Shown here piece by piece: positions 46,231 through 57,981 of a stretch of DNA of 64,000 nt; the first letter of the stretch is position 1, and each line of letters starts with the position of its first letter. This stretch comes from Chlamydomonas reinhardtii (Eukaryota; Chlorophyta; Chlorophyceae; Chlamydomonadales; Chlamydomonadaceae), in the NCBI RefSeq assembly GCF_000002595.2, contig NC_057009.1:7403335-7467334 (forward strand), read 5' to 3'. The notes under the pieces were generated by a model. That model saw nothing but the letters and a program-made list of their open reading frames with translations, was not told the origin of the DNA and searched no databases. Position numbers and translations under genes: made by a program.

Positions 46231-47325
46231 GCGCAACGCCCCTGGGATGCCTGTTTGCTGGTCTCCGCCGGCGGCTGCAACACCCAGCGCGCCTTGTCCC
46301 GGCCCCGAGGCCCCGCCGCCTCCACCAACCATGTAGCCACCTCCACCCCCTCCCCCTATCGCGCTCCCTCCCACTCCCACTGCTCCGCCAGCACCACCCA
46401 GCGCTGTTCCTACTCCAGACGCGCCGGCGCCCACCGCGCCACCGCCGCGGCCCACGTTACCCCTGCTACTTGTAGCGGTGCTGCCTCCCCCCAGCCCGGC
46501 TGCACCCCCTGTCCCCAGGCCGCCAATCAGCCGCCCCTCCGCATCCAGGGACCCCACGAACTGCGGGTTCCTTGACAGTAGCGCCGACACGCCCACATTC
46601 GTGCCGCCACCCATGCCCAACCCGTCATTCCCAGTCATTGACGCCAGGTTGTACATACTGCCCGGTAGCGTACCGGCACTGGCGTCGCCGCCAGTGCCCA
46701 GATTGTCGTACGTCCAGCCGCTGCCGCCGAGCCCCATTCCATTGTTACTGCCCATGAGGCTGCCACTGCCGCTGCCGCTACTGCCGCCGCCGGCATCGGC
46801 TCCCTGCAGCAGCTGTAGCAGGCGACGCATGGCGGGGTGGGCATCGGGGTCGGGATCGGGATGAGAATGGGGGTGGGGATGGCGTAGTGCTGCATTGTCT
46901 TGGAGGTGGGCGATGTGGTCGTGTGCGTGGTGGTGGGTGGCGGCGACGACGGGGCTTTCCCGCCGAAGCCACACTGACACGGGTTCGTGCCCGGCGCTGA
47001 TGAAGAGACCCCAGCGGCTCCCGAGGGGCTGTAGGTCTCCGGCGTCCAGTGCCGACTGCGCCGCACCCATACCGTCAGGGCGTGTGCGCAGCAGCAGCTG
47101 CTCTGTGGCTGCCACTGCCTCTGACGGCGGCAGCCAGTGCCAGCGCTGCGGGCCCTGCTCCCCCTGCCCATGCGCCTGCCCTCTAAGGCCCAGTGGCCTC
47201 GCAGCTGCAGCCGCCTCAGCTGCGGCCGCGAGCTGTAGCAGCATGTGCAGCAGTGGCGGCAGCAGCAGTAGCCATAGCGACAGAGCCCTGATGCGGCGGC
47301 CACACCTGAGCCTGCTGGTCGCCAT
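42985..47325 (-). CDS. Secreted Gly/Ser/Gln-rich protein of unknown family
   Basis: Six exons give about 1051 residues: 46105-47325, 44522-45877, 44275-44328, 43942-44085, 43553-43647 and 42985-43270. The N-terminus has a strong signal peptide or anchor (basic start, then ALSLWLLLLPPLLHMLLQL, about 14-32). A folded-looking segment follows (PLGSRWGLFISAGHEPVSVW), then His-rich, Gly/Ser-rich and poly-Gln regions (27 Gln at about 367-393). The first 800 residues are mostly low complexity. The C-terminal 200 residues look folded: NCQPNNFLLCADRDLVTFLG, NPTVLQYTGIGSVAQ, NGLRFAGTLFFNGLNG and a Cys-rich end (CTGPFCSIPCALC, HECMLHC). I do not recognise the domain. A cell-wall or extracellular-matrix protein is possible. 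A minus-strand TGTAA lies at 42910-42914. Confidence 0.65.
43733..43810. repeat. (GT)n-rich intron tract
   Basis: Interrupted GT/TG repeats lie in the intron between the exons at 43942-44085 and 43553-43647 of the secreted-protein gene. Confidence 0.9.
44177..44250. repeat. (GT)n microsatellite
   Basis: GT runs interrupted by single bases lie in the intron between the exons at 44275-44328 and 43942-44085. Confidence 0.95.
46147..46227. repeat. (CTG)27 tract coding for poly-Gln
   Basis: Twenty-seven perfect CTG units on the plus strand are CAG codons on the minus strand, giving an uninterrupted Gln run near the end of the first exon of the secreted-protein gene. Purity suggests recent expansion. 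Confidence 0.95.
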
Positions 47326-48859
47326 TCTAGGATCGGCCGGTGCCCGGTGGTTTAGCAGCTCATCGCGCTGTCGCTTTTCCGCTTTGCAAGATGACGGCGA
47401 CTGACGTAGTTGTTACAATTGGTTGCGCTCTGAAGTTTCTCGCGCCGTGTCCTGTCCTGTCACCGACTCCGCACGCCCTCACCCAGTTGGCCATCACATG
47501 GTCGCCTTCAATCTACGGTTGCTTCGCCCCTGGGGCTTCCCGCCAAATACATCACGTAATTTCCTTCTAGTGCCCGAGCCTAGTGCCTAGCAAAACGTTA
47601 ATTCCATTGCTTTTTAGCCTTGACTGTGCCGCACATCAAATATGCGCTCAACCTGAAAGCCGCCGTGCGACACGCCCACGCCACGCCACTGCTGCCACTC
47701 AGGGAGAGGGTTGTCACTGGCGCTGCACCATGCCACCAGTGTCTGCCGCCCATGCCTCGCCACACGCCTGGCCAGCCACGCGCCAAACCTCCATGTTAGG
47801 AAGCAAAAAGGGAGGCGGCAGCCGTCCATGCAAGACGATGTGCAGTCGTGCACAATTCACACCGTCCTTGGGGTTGGCGGTGGCTTCCTCTGGGCAACAA
47901 GACCTGTGTCCCGTCGTGTCGAGCGTGCGCGCGCGCCAGCGCTTGGTGGTTGCCAAAACATCACATCAATTCAAATGCACTCGCACAAAAAAGACTCGCT
48001 CAGCTCAGATCGCGCCAACAAGGAACAGAAACACGCTCACGCACACGTCCGCTCCACAATAATTCAACACATGCAACGCTTATTTGAGTACATCGTCCGA
48101 CTCTGTATGTTTTTAATCTTCTCCAACACTACCAAACACGCACACATGTTTATCTCAAAATGTGTTGGCGCATGCAAAGCAACGAAGTGCATGATGCACC
48201 CAATCGGGCCAGAGCAGCAGTAGCCCTGCCACAGGCGCACTCTGTGTTGTGCATGTGCCCAGGAGCCAACTCCTGGAGGGGACATCCTCCTGAGCAATTT
48301 CACGGGGCCTAAACGGCGCGGAAACTTTGCGCGCAGACACAACAGCCGGCCCCTGCGCTGCGCACGCACGCGCCACATCCTGGCGCCATCTTCATAAAAA
48401 GCCCCTTTTACCCAGGCGCTTTGCGACTACAAGTCGCAACGCCGTGCATGCATGCATCACGTGTGCGCATGGCGTGCATGAGTCCCGAGCTCTCACCCCC
48501 GCATACGGCCTGATGTGCGGTGAAACATACCCGGAAAAGCCGCACCATCATGTCTACTTGGCCCGCTATCTGCCCCACGCCGCGGGGGCGCTTTTCAGTC
48601 GTGTCTCCAACCTTTCCTTCCTGTTCCCAACCAGCAAACACCTCCACCCGGCTTTGTCAGTCATGCCATCTCCAACTAGCCATCCACTTCCGCTGACGAC
48701 GTGGCCAGCAAGACTGGCGCCATCCCACCGCTCCCGTGTCGCGCGATGCCCACACCTCGCCACCCCCTCCCCTTCCCAGGGTGCAGCGCCCGGGGTCCGT
48801 GTGCGTGCCTGTGTGTTTTACCCCTCCCGAACCCCCCTCCCTCCCCCTCCTTTCCCCCC
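47326..48859. other. Intergenic region: promoter of the secreted-protein gene and 3' flank of the OPR gene
   Basis: About 1.5 kb. The stretch 47930-48200 is AT-richer. No exon-like frame, tRNA or module of the repeat families seen elsewhere was found. The poly(A) site of the OPR gene could not be placed. Confidence 0.4.
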
Positions 48860-51800
48860 TCACTGCTGCTGCAGCCCCAGCCCCTCCAGCTCCGCCGCCA
48901 GCCCGCTGTCCAGCTCCACGTCCCAGGCACGGTAGGCCTGGCGCAGCCCGGCGGCGGTGGCGGTGTCGATGTCGGCGCCGCCGTCCGAGCGCCAGGCGCT
49001 GGCCAGGCTGGCCTGCGGGGTGCGGGTGAGGACATTGAGGAAATTTCATGAGTTATGAAGGCGTAGCCAGGAGGGGTGGGGGGGGGGGAGACAGAGCGGG
49101 AGCGGGCGAGAGGAGGCGGAGGCGTGACAGGCTGGGGGTGGAGACGAGGGGTCGCAGGCGCAGGCTTCTATTGCTATTCGGTCGCTTGAATCAGCGACTG
49201 TGGCACATCACGCCGTTTCCCAGCCCTAACGCACCGCACCAGCGGCACCAGCCGCACCCTGCAGCCCCACAGCCGCGCACCTGCTGCTGCGCCAGCCATG
49301 CGGCGCCCGGGCACAGGTTGGCTCGGGCCAGCGCCAGCACCAGGCGGCTGTGGCTGACGGCGTCAAATACCGCGAACTTGGAGGCGGCGGTGTCGGCCAG
49401 AAGCTGCAGCAGCCGCCGCTGCTGGGGCTGTGTGCGTGTACGTGTGTGTGTGTGGTTGAGGGGAAGAGGATGGGAGGGAAGCAGGAGGCAGGCGGGGTGA
49501 GGTGAGGTCAGGTGAGACGGCGAGAGGACGCAAGCGGGTTAAAAGGCACTTGGGCCTCGTGAGACGCCAGGGCTAGTATGACTACATGGAATGGCGAGGA
49601 CCACCTCCCCAATGTCACAGGCATGGTGCCGCGCGTACGCACTGATCGTAACCGAAGCCCCTCCCTCCCTCACACACCTGGCCCAGCCACACGCGGTCGT
49701 CCGCAATGTCCACCGCCGCCTCCAGCACCGCCACCAGCTCGTGCGAGCGCACCTCCGGCCCCACAGCCGCCGCCGCCGCCGCACTACCCTGCTGCTGCTG
49801 CTGCGCCACGAGCAGCGAGGCGCAGAAGGCCGCCAGCATGCCGCCCAGCCAGGGGGCGGGGGCGCGGCAGCCCAGCTTGGACAGCGCCGACAGCGTGTCC
49901 GCAATCTTGTGGGGGATGTTAAGAAGTGATAACGTGAAAGGGAAGGGGGGGGTTGGCGACATTGATGCGAGGCTATGTGGTGAGGGGCGTGTAACGAGCA
50001 GCATTAGTGGAGCACATGAGATATGAATGGGGAACAACAGCGCTCTGACACACACGATTGCTCCTTGTTGACTGGCCACGTGGCTGTCACTATTCACCAC
50101 GTTCAAAACAACAGCCGCCGCCGCCGCCGCCCCTCGCGCCCAAAACCGCGCCGCGCGCACCTGCGCGGGCGGGTACTCGTGCAGCCTGCGGGCGCTGACG
50201 CGGTAGAACTCGTCCAGGAAGCGGCCGCTGGGCTTGGCGTCCCACACCGCCAGCGCCCACACCAGCTCGCTGAGGGCGCGGTGCCGTAGCGAGCCCAGCT
50301 TGGGCGTGGCCACCTCCACGAACTCGCGCAGCCAGCTGCAGTGCAGATAAGAAATACATGTAATGGTTGGTATGATTGGAACATGCTGGTGTGAATGATG
50401 TTAACGTTAAATTAACCCTGTAAGGAAACAGTCGCAGTACGTGTAGTGGGGTGTTGTTGGTTGCTGGTCAGGCCGGCCTACACGCGCAGGCAGCAAGCGC
50501 CACAGCGGGAGCACTACTCCAACCTTCGCAGTTGAGTCTCATCCCTCAGCGAGCAGCGCCCGACCCACACCACCTTACCGGCGCCACACGTTCATCCCTC
50601 TCCCCCTTCCCACGTTCCGTTTCTCCTCTGTTCAACACACATATACGCAAACACACACACACACACACACATACACACACACGCACACACACCTGCGCGG
50701 CGGCGTGCAGTCCACACGCGACAGGCTCCACAGCAGCCTGGAGAAGTCGGCACCGCTCAGCTCGCCCTGGGGGTGGTGCGCGTGGGCGTGGCCGTGGCCG
50801 GCCCGCGCGCCCGCGCCCACACCGCCCGCAGCCGCGGCGCCGCCAGTGGTGGCGCCGGAGGCGGCGGCCGCAGAGGCGGCTGCTGGGGCGGTGGCGGCGG
50901 CGGCGGCTGTACCCGTGGGCGCCAGGCGCTCCAGCACCGCGCCGTAGAACTCCAGCATGAAGGGGCGCGAGGGCATGTGGCTCATGCACACAGCCTGACA
51001 GGGGGGCGCAGAGTGGGGACAGAGGGCGGGCGGGTTGGAGCGCGGGTTTGAAGGCGCGTGCGGACGGGAGGGAAAAAGAGCCAGGGCAGCGGGTTGCATG
51101 GGAGCCTAAGCCTGAGAGCCAAGCTTAGGGCGGTAGGCTGGTACATCAATGCAATCACCCCTCCCTCCCTCCCTGCCTGCCTGCCTGCCCCCCTCCCTGC
51201 CTCCCCCCCCTCCCCCTCCTCCCCCACCCCTCACCGAGTGCACAATGGCCACCAGGTCCCCGGGCGCCGCCGCCCTCAGCCCGGGCTGCAGCGCCGCCAG
51301 ATAGGCGCCCAGCACCTCGTCAGGCAGCCGGTAGTTGTAGGTGCAGCTACAGCAGCAGCAGGAGGGGAGGTGAGGGGGTTTGCAAGGCTATAACACTGGA
51401 AGGGGAGACGGGGCAGGTGAGTCGACGGGACGAGGGGGCAGCGCTGGGGATTTGGGCACCGTGTGATGGTGCCGGGGAGCAACAGCCAAGCGCATCGGAG
51501 GGAACGAGTCCCAGCGGTAATTGCTTCCCCTCCACATCCTCCCGCACTCACATCCACGGCCTCCCCGACCCACCCACCCACCCCCCCGCACCGCACCCTG
51601 CCGGTCTCTTCCACTGTCTCACCTGTACCTCGCCAGGCAGGTCAGTGCGGTGGCGCCGTCCGCGGCGCAGTGGCTGCGCTGCAGCTGCGCCAGGCAGGCG
51701 GCGGCCAGCTGGTCCATCAGCCACACCTGAGGCGGGGGATGAGAGTGGAACGGAGGGACGGTCAGTGCGGAGTTGGAGTGAGTGAGAGCCACGCCCGTCC

Positions 51801-53494
51801 GCCCGCTACACCCGCGTCTCCTTCCTGTCGCCTCCCTCCTCTCCCTCCTGGTCTCCTAGCCCCGCAGCCACTAATGCCCCCCTCCCCTCTCCCCTCTCTC
51901 TGCCTCCCTCCCTGCCTCCCTCCTCTCCCTCCCTCTCCCTCCCGCACCTCCGGCATGAGGTCGAACTTGGCCAGCCCCCACAGCAGGTTGGCCAGGTCGC
52001 CGCCGCCCCAGGCGCCCTCCTCCAGCTGCCGCTCCACGGCCGCGTAGTAGCGCGACAGCCAGGAGCCGCACGGCTGCACGCCCGCGGTGGCAAGCTGGGG
52101 GGAGGGGGGGGGGTACATTCATGATAATTCAATAAGTGAAGGCGCAGACGGTGAGGTGTAGGAGGCGAGAAGGCGATGGTTGGAGGGTCAGTGGAAGGCC
52201 CCAAGAGAGGTACTAGGCCCCGGAACCGCTTCGCGGGACATCTTGCCCACGTCGGCTTGCAAGCACCATGCCGCTTTCCAACCCGGCCCATGCCGCATCC
52301 TATGCCTTCCCGTGCTTCCCCACCTCCTGTCCCTCCGCAGCTGCCCCGCCCCCCTGCCCCCCTCCCTCCCCATCCCGCCCCTCTCGGCACTCACCGCCCA
52401 CATGAGGTTGGCCAGCGCCTTGGTGCCCAGCCCCGGCAGCCGCGGCTCCAGGTGCGTGAGGATGGTGCGGAACACGGCCGCCTCCACGGCCACGTAGCCG
52501 CCCAGCTTGGCCTGAGCGTGGGAGACAAGGGGGGCCGGGGAGGGACGAGGGGGTTACATTCATGATTAGTTAAGGGGGGCGGGGGTTGGGGAGGAGGGGG
52601 CGGGGGGCGCGTAAGGCAGGGTACCCAAGGCCGCGGACGTCAGGTGCCCCAGCACCACAGCTCCAAACCGCGCCGCCTACACCGCCTCGCTCCGGCGCCT
52701 AAACCTCCGCAACCGTTGTCGCCGGCTGTTTTACCCTCCTCCCGCCGCACGCCGCCTACCCCCACCACCCACCAGGCCCACGGTGACGGTGACCAGGCCG
52801 TTGAGATCGAACTCGCGCAGCCGCAGCCGCACCAGCGCCACCACCCCGCCCGCCAGCGCCGCCAGCTCGCGAGCCTCCTGCTCCGGCAGCTGCAGCTGCG
52901 TGCTGGCACCCGCGCCGGAGGCGCCACTGCCGCCACGCGATGCCGAGGAGCCGCTGCTGCTTGTGCCGCTGGTGGTGAGGACGGGCAGGGCTGCGCGCTG
53001 CACCGCCCGCGGCAGGCCGGACAGGATGGCGACCAGGCAGATGGCGTCGACCAGGCGGCCGCCGGCGTGGATGACGGCTGCAAAGTCGGCTAGGCTGCGG
53101 GCGGCCTTGACGCGGCCGGTCAGGCGCTTCTGGGCCTCGAGGGGAGAGAGGCCCTGCAGCTCCACGTCCAGGGGGGTTGGCTGCGGCGCGGCGGGCAGCG
53201 GCGACGCCGAGGTCACGGCGCCGGGGAAGGGCACCTGCGGAGGGCACCAAGGTTGGATGGTGTCGGTGTTGGTGGTGATGGTGGTGCGGGTGGGTTTGGA
53301 GGACGGTGTTGGGTTTGGGTGAGGGCGGGGTTGGGCGGGGTGTCGGGCAACGCTCGGGAACAGGGGCTTTCGGCGGCAGTCTTGCAGCGACGGCGGGGAG
53401 CGAGACGTACCTTATCGGGTTGAAAGCCGGACGCGCGAGGCTGTGGGCTCCGCCGCGATATGCTGCGCTGGGACCTGGCCCTTGGAGCCTGCAT
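48860..53494 (-). CDS. OPR-type (octotricopeptide repeat) putative organelle RNA-binding protein
   Basis: Eleven exons give about 676 residues: 53411-53494, 52773-53234, 52395-52511, 51948-52094, 51623-51726, 51235-51346, 50693-50994, 50161-50335, 49678-49905, 49281-49427 and 48860-49012. The start, MQAPRARSQRSISRRS, looks like a plastid or mitochondrial transit peptide. The body has helical repeats with the OPR/FASTK-like signature: LANLMWA, LANLLWGLAKFDLMPE, FSRLLWSLSRVD, LSELVWALAVWD and ADTLSALSKLG. In green algae such proteins bind organelle transcripts and govern their stability, splicing or translation. No C-terminal RAP domain is visible; the protein ends GLAAELEGLGLQQQ. Gly/Ala/Ser-rich inserts separate some repeats. 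The target RNA cannot be inferred. It is divergent from the PIG-L gene. Confidence 0.78.
50650..50692. repeat. (CA)n microsatellite
   Basis: An interrupted CA run lies directly at the donor side of the OPR exon ending at 50693, so the donor itself reads AG/GTGTGTGTG. Confidence 0.95.
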
Positions 53495-54126
53495 TTGCAA
53501 GGGTGGGGGCACCAGTACTTATGCATGGGCTCTGGATGTTGTGCAGAACGTTAGCAATCACGCCCCGACAGATTACGCTACCTGAGAGTTAGCGCCAGCG
53601 AGGCATCGAACAAAGCAGCGCTCCCTCCGACTAAGCCGCGGCGCCACAGAGCTGGCCTGACACCTTGGGGAAGTAGAAGCCGTCCCTGGCATGGTCGCAA
53701 GCGGAGGCTACTGGAGGCTGCTCAATGACAACCTTGCATCGGTTGCAAGTCCGAAATTCTAACCCAGCCTACGGCGAACGCCAGGAAGCGTGTAGCCAAT
53801 TCGGCAGTCGCAAATTCGTTATCCTCCAATAGAGTCTGCTTCCCCGGGTGCGCTAATGTCTAGACGAAGTCAGCAGCTTTATCATAAGCTCGTTACAGCA
53901 ATGACAAGCGGTGGAGCCCAAAGCGGCGGTGCAGTCGGGCCAGGGTCAAAGAGGCAGGAGTCTTCTGGCACGCTGTGTCCCTTATATTGTGATGCGAAGT
54001 AGTAAGTCTGAGAGTGGGGGCAGGGTACCTGAATCGCGCTGCGAGCGGCCGAAATATCGCATCGGTGCAATGCGAGTGCGCAGGCCCGTCTTCTGCCCGC
54101 GTTCCCCTTGTCCCGCAGATGCAAGC
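53495..54126. promoter_or_regulatory. Shared upstream region of OPR (-) and PIG-L (+) genes
   Basis: About 630 bp lie between the start codons. The centre (53720-53900) is AT-richer than either flank. No TATA box stands out. Confidence 0.5.
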
Positions 54127-56211
54127 ATGATTTTCGTGTGGCTATCGCTGTTGTTTGTGCTGCTGCACGGCTGGGGTTTGCTGCGCGTCTCACGGAATTG
54201 CTCCCCGCCATGGGCGCGCAATACCTCGCGCGCACTACTCGTGGTCGCGCACCCGGACGACGAGGCCCTGTTCTTCGCTAACTACATCAACTCAGCGACA
54301 CGTGCGGGCGTGCGCGTGCACGTCTTGTGCCTGTCCACAGGTACGTGCCAACCGGAGAGGAACCTGCTTGCAGTCGCCGACACACGCACCCTTGCCCGAA
54401 CTCCCTTTCGTATGCAGGCAATGCCGACGGTCTCGGCAAGGTGCGGGAGAAGGAGCTCCTGCGCTCATGCGCCCTGTTCCAGGTGCGTTTCCTGGGGCAA
54501 CGGACCTGGCTGCGCCTGGCTGTGCACCCCCTCAGAACGCACGCCTGTCTCCACGCAATCAGCTCAGCCACAGCCTACCATCCATCCTCTGTACCAGCCT
54601 TAATACCGTCCTTACACCGCAGATAACCCGGGACCGTGTCACCGTTCTGGACGAGCCACGCCTGCAGGTGAGAGGGTGAATACGGCAGGTTTGGGCCGAC
54701 CCCTCCCCGACAGGGAAGTACCGCAGGCACCGCATGGCTGCTGGCTGGGCCGGGCGCGCCCAGTCCGGCACAGGACAGAATTTACCACGCTATGCGCATG
54801 CCGCCTCAATCCGCGCAGGACGGCTTTCATGAGTGGGATGCGGTGGCGGTGGCGTCAGCCGTTACTAAGGCTTTGGAGGCTGTACGGCCAGACGAGGTGG
54901 GCGGACGTGGTGTGCTGGGGCGGGGGCGCGGGGGCCGGGGTGGGCCGGTGGAAGGTGGACAATGATGTGCCAGGCACTTCGTGGCCATGACTCATGGGAG
55001 CGCACTTTGTACGGCATGACATGTGACAGACCTAGGAGTCGGTTGTATCGTGCCCGCTGTTGACGCCGTTGCTTTCGTCTTCCCGCAGCTGGTGACATTC
55101 GACGCACGGGGGGTGTCCGGCCACCCCAACCACACCAGCATCTTCCGCGCGGTCAGGCAGGTCCCGTGCTACGGAGGCTGTGTACACTTGAATGTACGCA
55201 TACCATGGGAATGGATGGTCGGAAACTGTGTGCCTGTCATGGCGATCACGCTGCCCTCTGCTTGCGCCGCCCTGCTACACCGCATCAACAACACGACGAC
55301 GACGCCAAACAGGGGCATGCTGGACGGCAGCGCGGCACCGCAGGCCGCAGCTGGCGACGGCGACGGGAGCGGCGCCAAGCCCTGCCACGTATACACGCTG
55401 GTAGGGAGCCTGGTGGCAAGGGTCGGGCGCTCATCAGTTTCAGCACACGGAGGGTGCGGTGATGGTGTGCACATGTGCGATGCGGTCGGCTGTACGTGGA
55501 GCGTACCACTTGTCTGCTGCACTGTTACGTAGCAGCGCCCACCACCACATCGTCCTGAGCCACCTGCTGTGTGCTACGCAAGTTACAAGTAGAAAAAACG
55601 GCCGATACGGTGCATGTGCACATCCGTTGTGGGTGCGTTCCCTGGGCAGGTCACGCACCCGCTGCCTGTCAAGTTCAGCGGACCACTGGGTGCCGCCGCG
55701 CTGCTGCTGCTCGCGCACTGGCGCAACCGCCGCCGGCAGGCGGCCGCGGGCGCAGCCGCAGCTACCATCACGGCGGCTGGAGGGCAGGGCGCGGTGGAGG
55801 AGGCGGTGGAGGAGGCGGTGGAGGAGGCGGGGGCCAGGCCACTGGTGTTCGCCACCGGCAACCCGGTGCTGCCACTTCGCGCCATGTGCTGCCACTGGAG
55901 CCAGCTCGTGTGGTGAGTACCTGCCGTACATGGCAACTTGGCGGGTGCTGCTGCGCACCTCTGGCGAGAGCAGCATTTGGGACTGCAACAACTGCAGTGT
56001 ACGGGGCGAGGGGGGCCCTGGGGTGATGCAGGAGCGGACGGGAACGTGGGAACAATCACTCGTGTGTTTACACTGTCATAACTGATCTCACATCCGGTAC
56101 TGTACCCCTGCGATGTCGCCCATTCCTTGAAGGTATCGCCTGCTGTTCATCCTTTTCTCAACCTACACCTACGTCAACCTGATTGTGCCTCTGGGCACGC
56201 TGCGGTGCTAG
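54127..56211 (+). CDS. PIGL: PIG-L: N-acetylglucosaminyl-phosphatidylinositol de-N-acetylase
   Basis: Eight exons give about 303 residues: 54127-54340, 54418-54482, 54623-54667, 54819-54896, 55089-55156, 55313-55412, 55650-55912 and 56133-56211. PIG-L removes the acetyl group from GlcNAc-PI, the second step of GPI-anchor synthesis, on the cytosolic face of the ER. It shows one N-terminal membrane helix (MIFVWLSLLFVLLHGWGLL) and the metal-binding AHPDDEALFF (His42, Asp44/45). GKVREKELLRSC, LVTFDARGVSGHPNH (His146/149) and a C-terminal HWSQLVWYRLLFILFSTYTY follow. Intron 5 appears to use a GC donor (GTCAG/GCAGGT). A donor-like GTGCTA at 56205, spliced to an acceptor before 56593, would replace the last residues by an acidic helix ending EVKPWQRQ. 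An Ala/Glu-rich insert with VEEA repeats is unusual for the family. Confidence 0.9.
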
Positions 56212-57687
56212 CAGGCCCTACACATTGCTCATTCTGCCTTTTAACCTGACCTGGCCGGATTATTTATGCCAATACAATCAGCCTGCTAGCGGAAGGGTGA
56301 GATGCATTGGGTCGGATGGTATTGGAATGATTGTTTGGGCGGACATTGCGCGGTGTCAGGGGAGGCGTGGTGTGGGGCTGCTGGTGTGTGCATGTCGGGA
56401 TTGTTGGGGTGTGGGTGTGGGGCACGCACCCGCGCCCAGCACACCATGCGGGTTCAGGCTGGCCCTCTGGACCCGGTCACTCGGGTCGCTCATGATGCTC
56501 ACTGCATGCCGGCCCCTGTCTGTGTATGTGCGCCTGTGATGTGCCGGACCCTCAGGCCGTGGCAGCCGGCGCGGCGCCCCGGGTCTGCTGAGCGGCACCG
56601 TGTCAGAGGAGAAGGAGCTCGCGGCGGCAGACCTGGCGGCAATGTTGGAGGCGGAGGAGGTGAAGCCGTGGCAGCGGCAATAGCATCGGGAGCAGTGAGA
56701 GCAGGAGGGGGAGGAGCCGCGGGTGGGACTGGCAGAGGCGGCTTGCTGCCGCGGCGCTATGGCGAGCAGCCGACGTGTCTGGGCGGCTTCACCGCGCGCC
56801 TGGCGCCCTCGCCCTTCCACGATCGATTGCTAAGGCTGAGGCGGCCCCGCTGCCGTGAGCGGAGAGAGGGCGTGAGGAATTTGGAGGGGCGTGGGACAAA
56901 TGAGGGGCGAGCGAGTAGCCATGAAGCGTGGCTTGGCGTGGGTATGCTGCTGATGTCGGGAATAAGGTGGTGAGGTTGGGCGTTGGGCGGCGGTCAAGTT
57001 TCATGCGAAGGTTGCTGGTGCGAGCGCTTGCTGGCGGTGCCTGTACAGACCATCCTGGCTTGTCAGGGAGAACCAAAGCTATTTTGGGTTGTGCCCCTTG
57101 CCAGGTTCTCACACCTCAATGCTCAGCAAGCCAGTCAGTCCGTGGCCCATCAAGTTACGAGTTGCCTGATTCATTGTGACAATTTGGCCTACTGTAGTGG
57201 CAGTGTCTCTCTATGCCTCAATCCGGCAGACGCTTCTGAGCGAGGCGGTCCCGCCCTCAATTGCAATCGCCACCTATGCCACTACATGCACTGACGCGGA
57301 ACCTCGCGGAAGTTCAACCCACCGCCGCACCCATTTTCCACCGCTGCTTCCTACAGACGCCTCAGAGGTTCATTACAGAAGGTAGCTCAGGCTATGACCA
57401 CTCTCACCGACAAGCTTTCCCCAAGAGTCAACTACAAACGGCTTGATGCTGCGGGAACAACGTCCGTGCGTGCCGAAATACTAAACATTTAAACACAAAC
57501 TCTACGCCTCCCCCATTTCTCCCACCTCCCGCCCCGGCCCTGCACCAATGCTGCCCTGGCTTTGACCGCCGCCTACACAACCCAACGTTAGTCCAACCAT
57601 TGCCTGTTGTATGGTCCTCACCCGTAGCACTTCGCGCACCAGGCCTGCCTCTACTTGATGAGAAGGGGATGCAGGGGCCAGATCAGG
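56212..57687. other. Downstream flank of PIG-L
   Basis: It contains a possible alternative last exon of PIG-L at about 56593-56682 (a frame reading GTVSEEKELAAADL and ending in TAG). Beyond that I see only spacer. A minus-strand TGTAA (57373-57377) may serve the small gene that follows. Confidence 0.4.
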
Positions 57688-57981
57688 TCAGCCGCTGCTC
57701 CTGTCATCGTCGAGGCCCGACGATGAGCCAGGGCACAACCTCATCATGCGCTTCAGGCAAGTGCCAATTGCGGCGGCCACACCCATGCCAACACTGCCCA
57801 GGAACCCGACGCCGCGGACCCCCTTGCACCTGAGCTCCTGGGTGTATGAGGTGCAAGCCCTTGCGCACCGCACGGCCTCGTCGACTTTGCTGACGCCGCA
57901 ATCGACTGTTAGTGCTATCAACAGGAGCGGAAGGCCCACTGCCAGAGCCAGCAGCTTTGATCCGCCTGTTGCCACACGCAT
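57688..57981 (-). CDS. Small hypothetical membrane protein
   Basis: An intronless frame of 97 residues with coding-like codon use. The N-terminal half has a hydrophobic helix (LLALAVGLPLLLIALTVDCG). A Cys-bearing stretch (VRCARACTSYTQELRCK) and a second, weaker hydrophobic segment (GVGFLGSVGMGVAAAIG) follow, and it ends SSSGLDDDRSSG. A TGTAA lies about 310 nt downstream in the minus sense. I do not recognise a family. It could be a chance frame, but composition and the poly(A) signal favour a short gene. Confidence 0.4.
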   Translation of the reverse strand: MRVATGGSKLLALAVGLPLLLIALTVDCGVSKVDEAVRCARACTSYTQELRCKGVRGVGFLGSVGMGVAAAIGTCLKRMMRLCPGSSSGLDDDRSSG

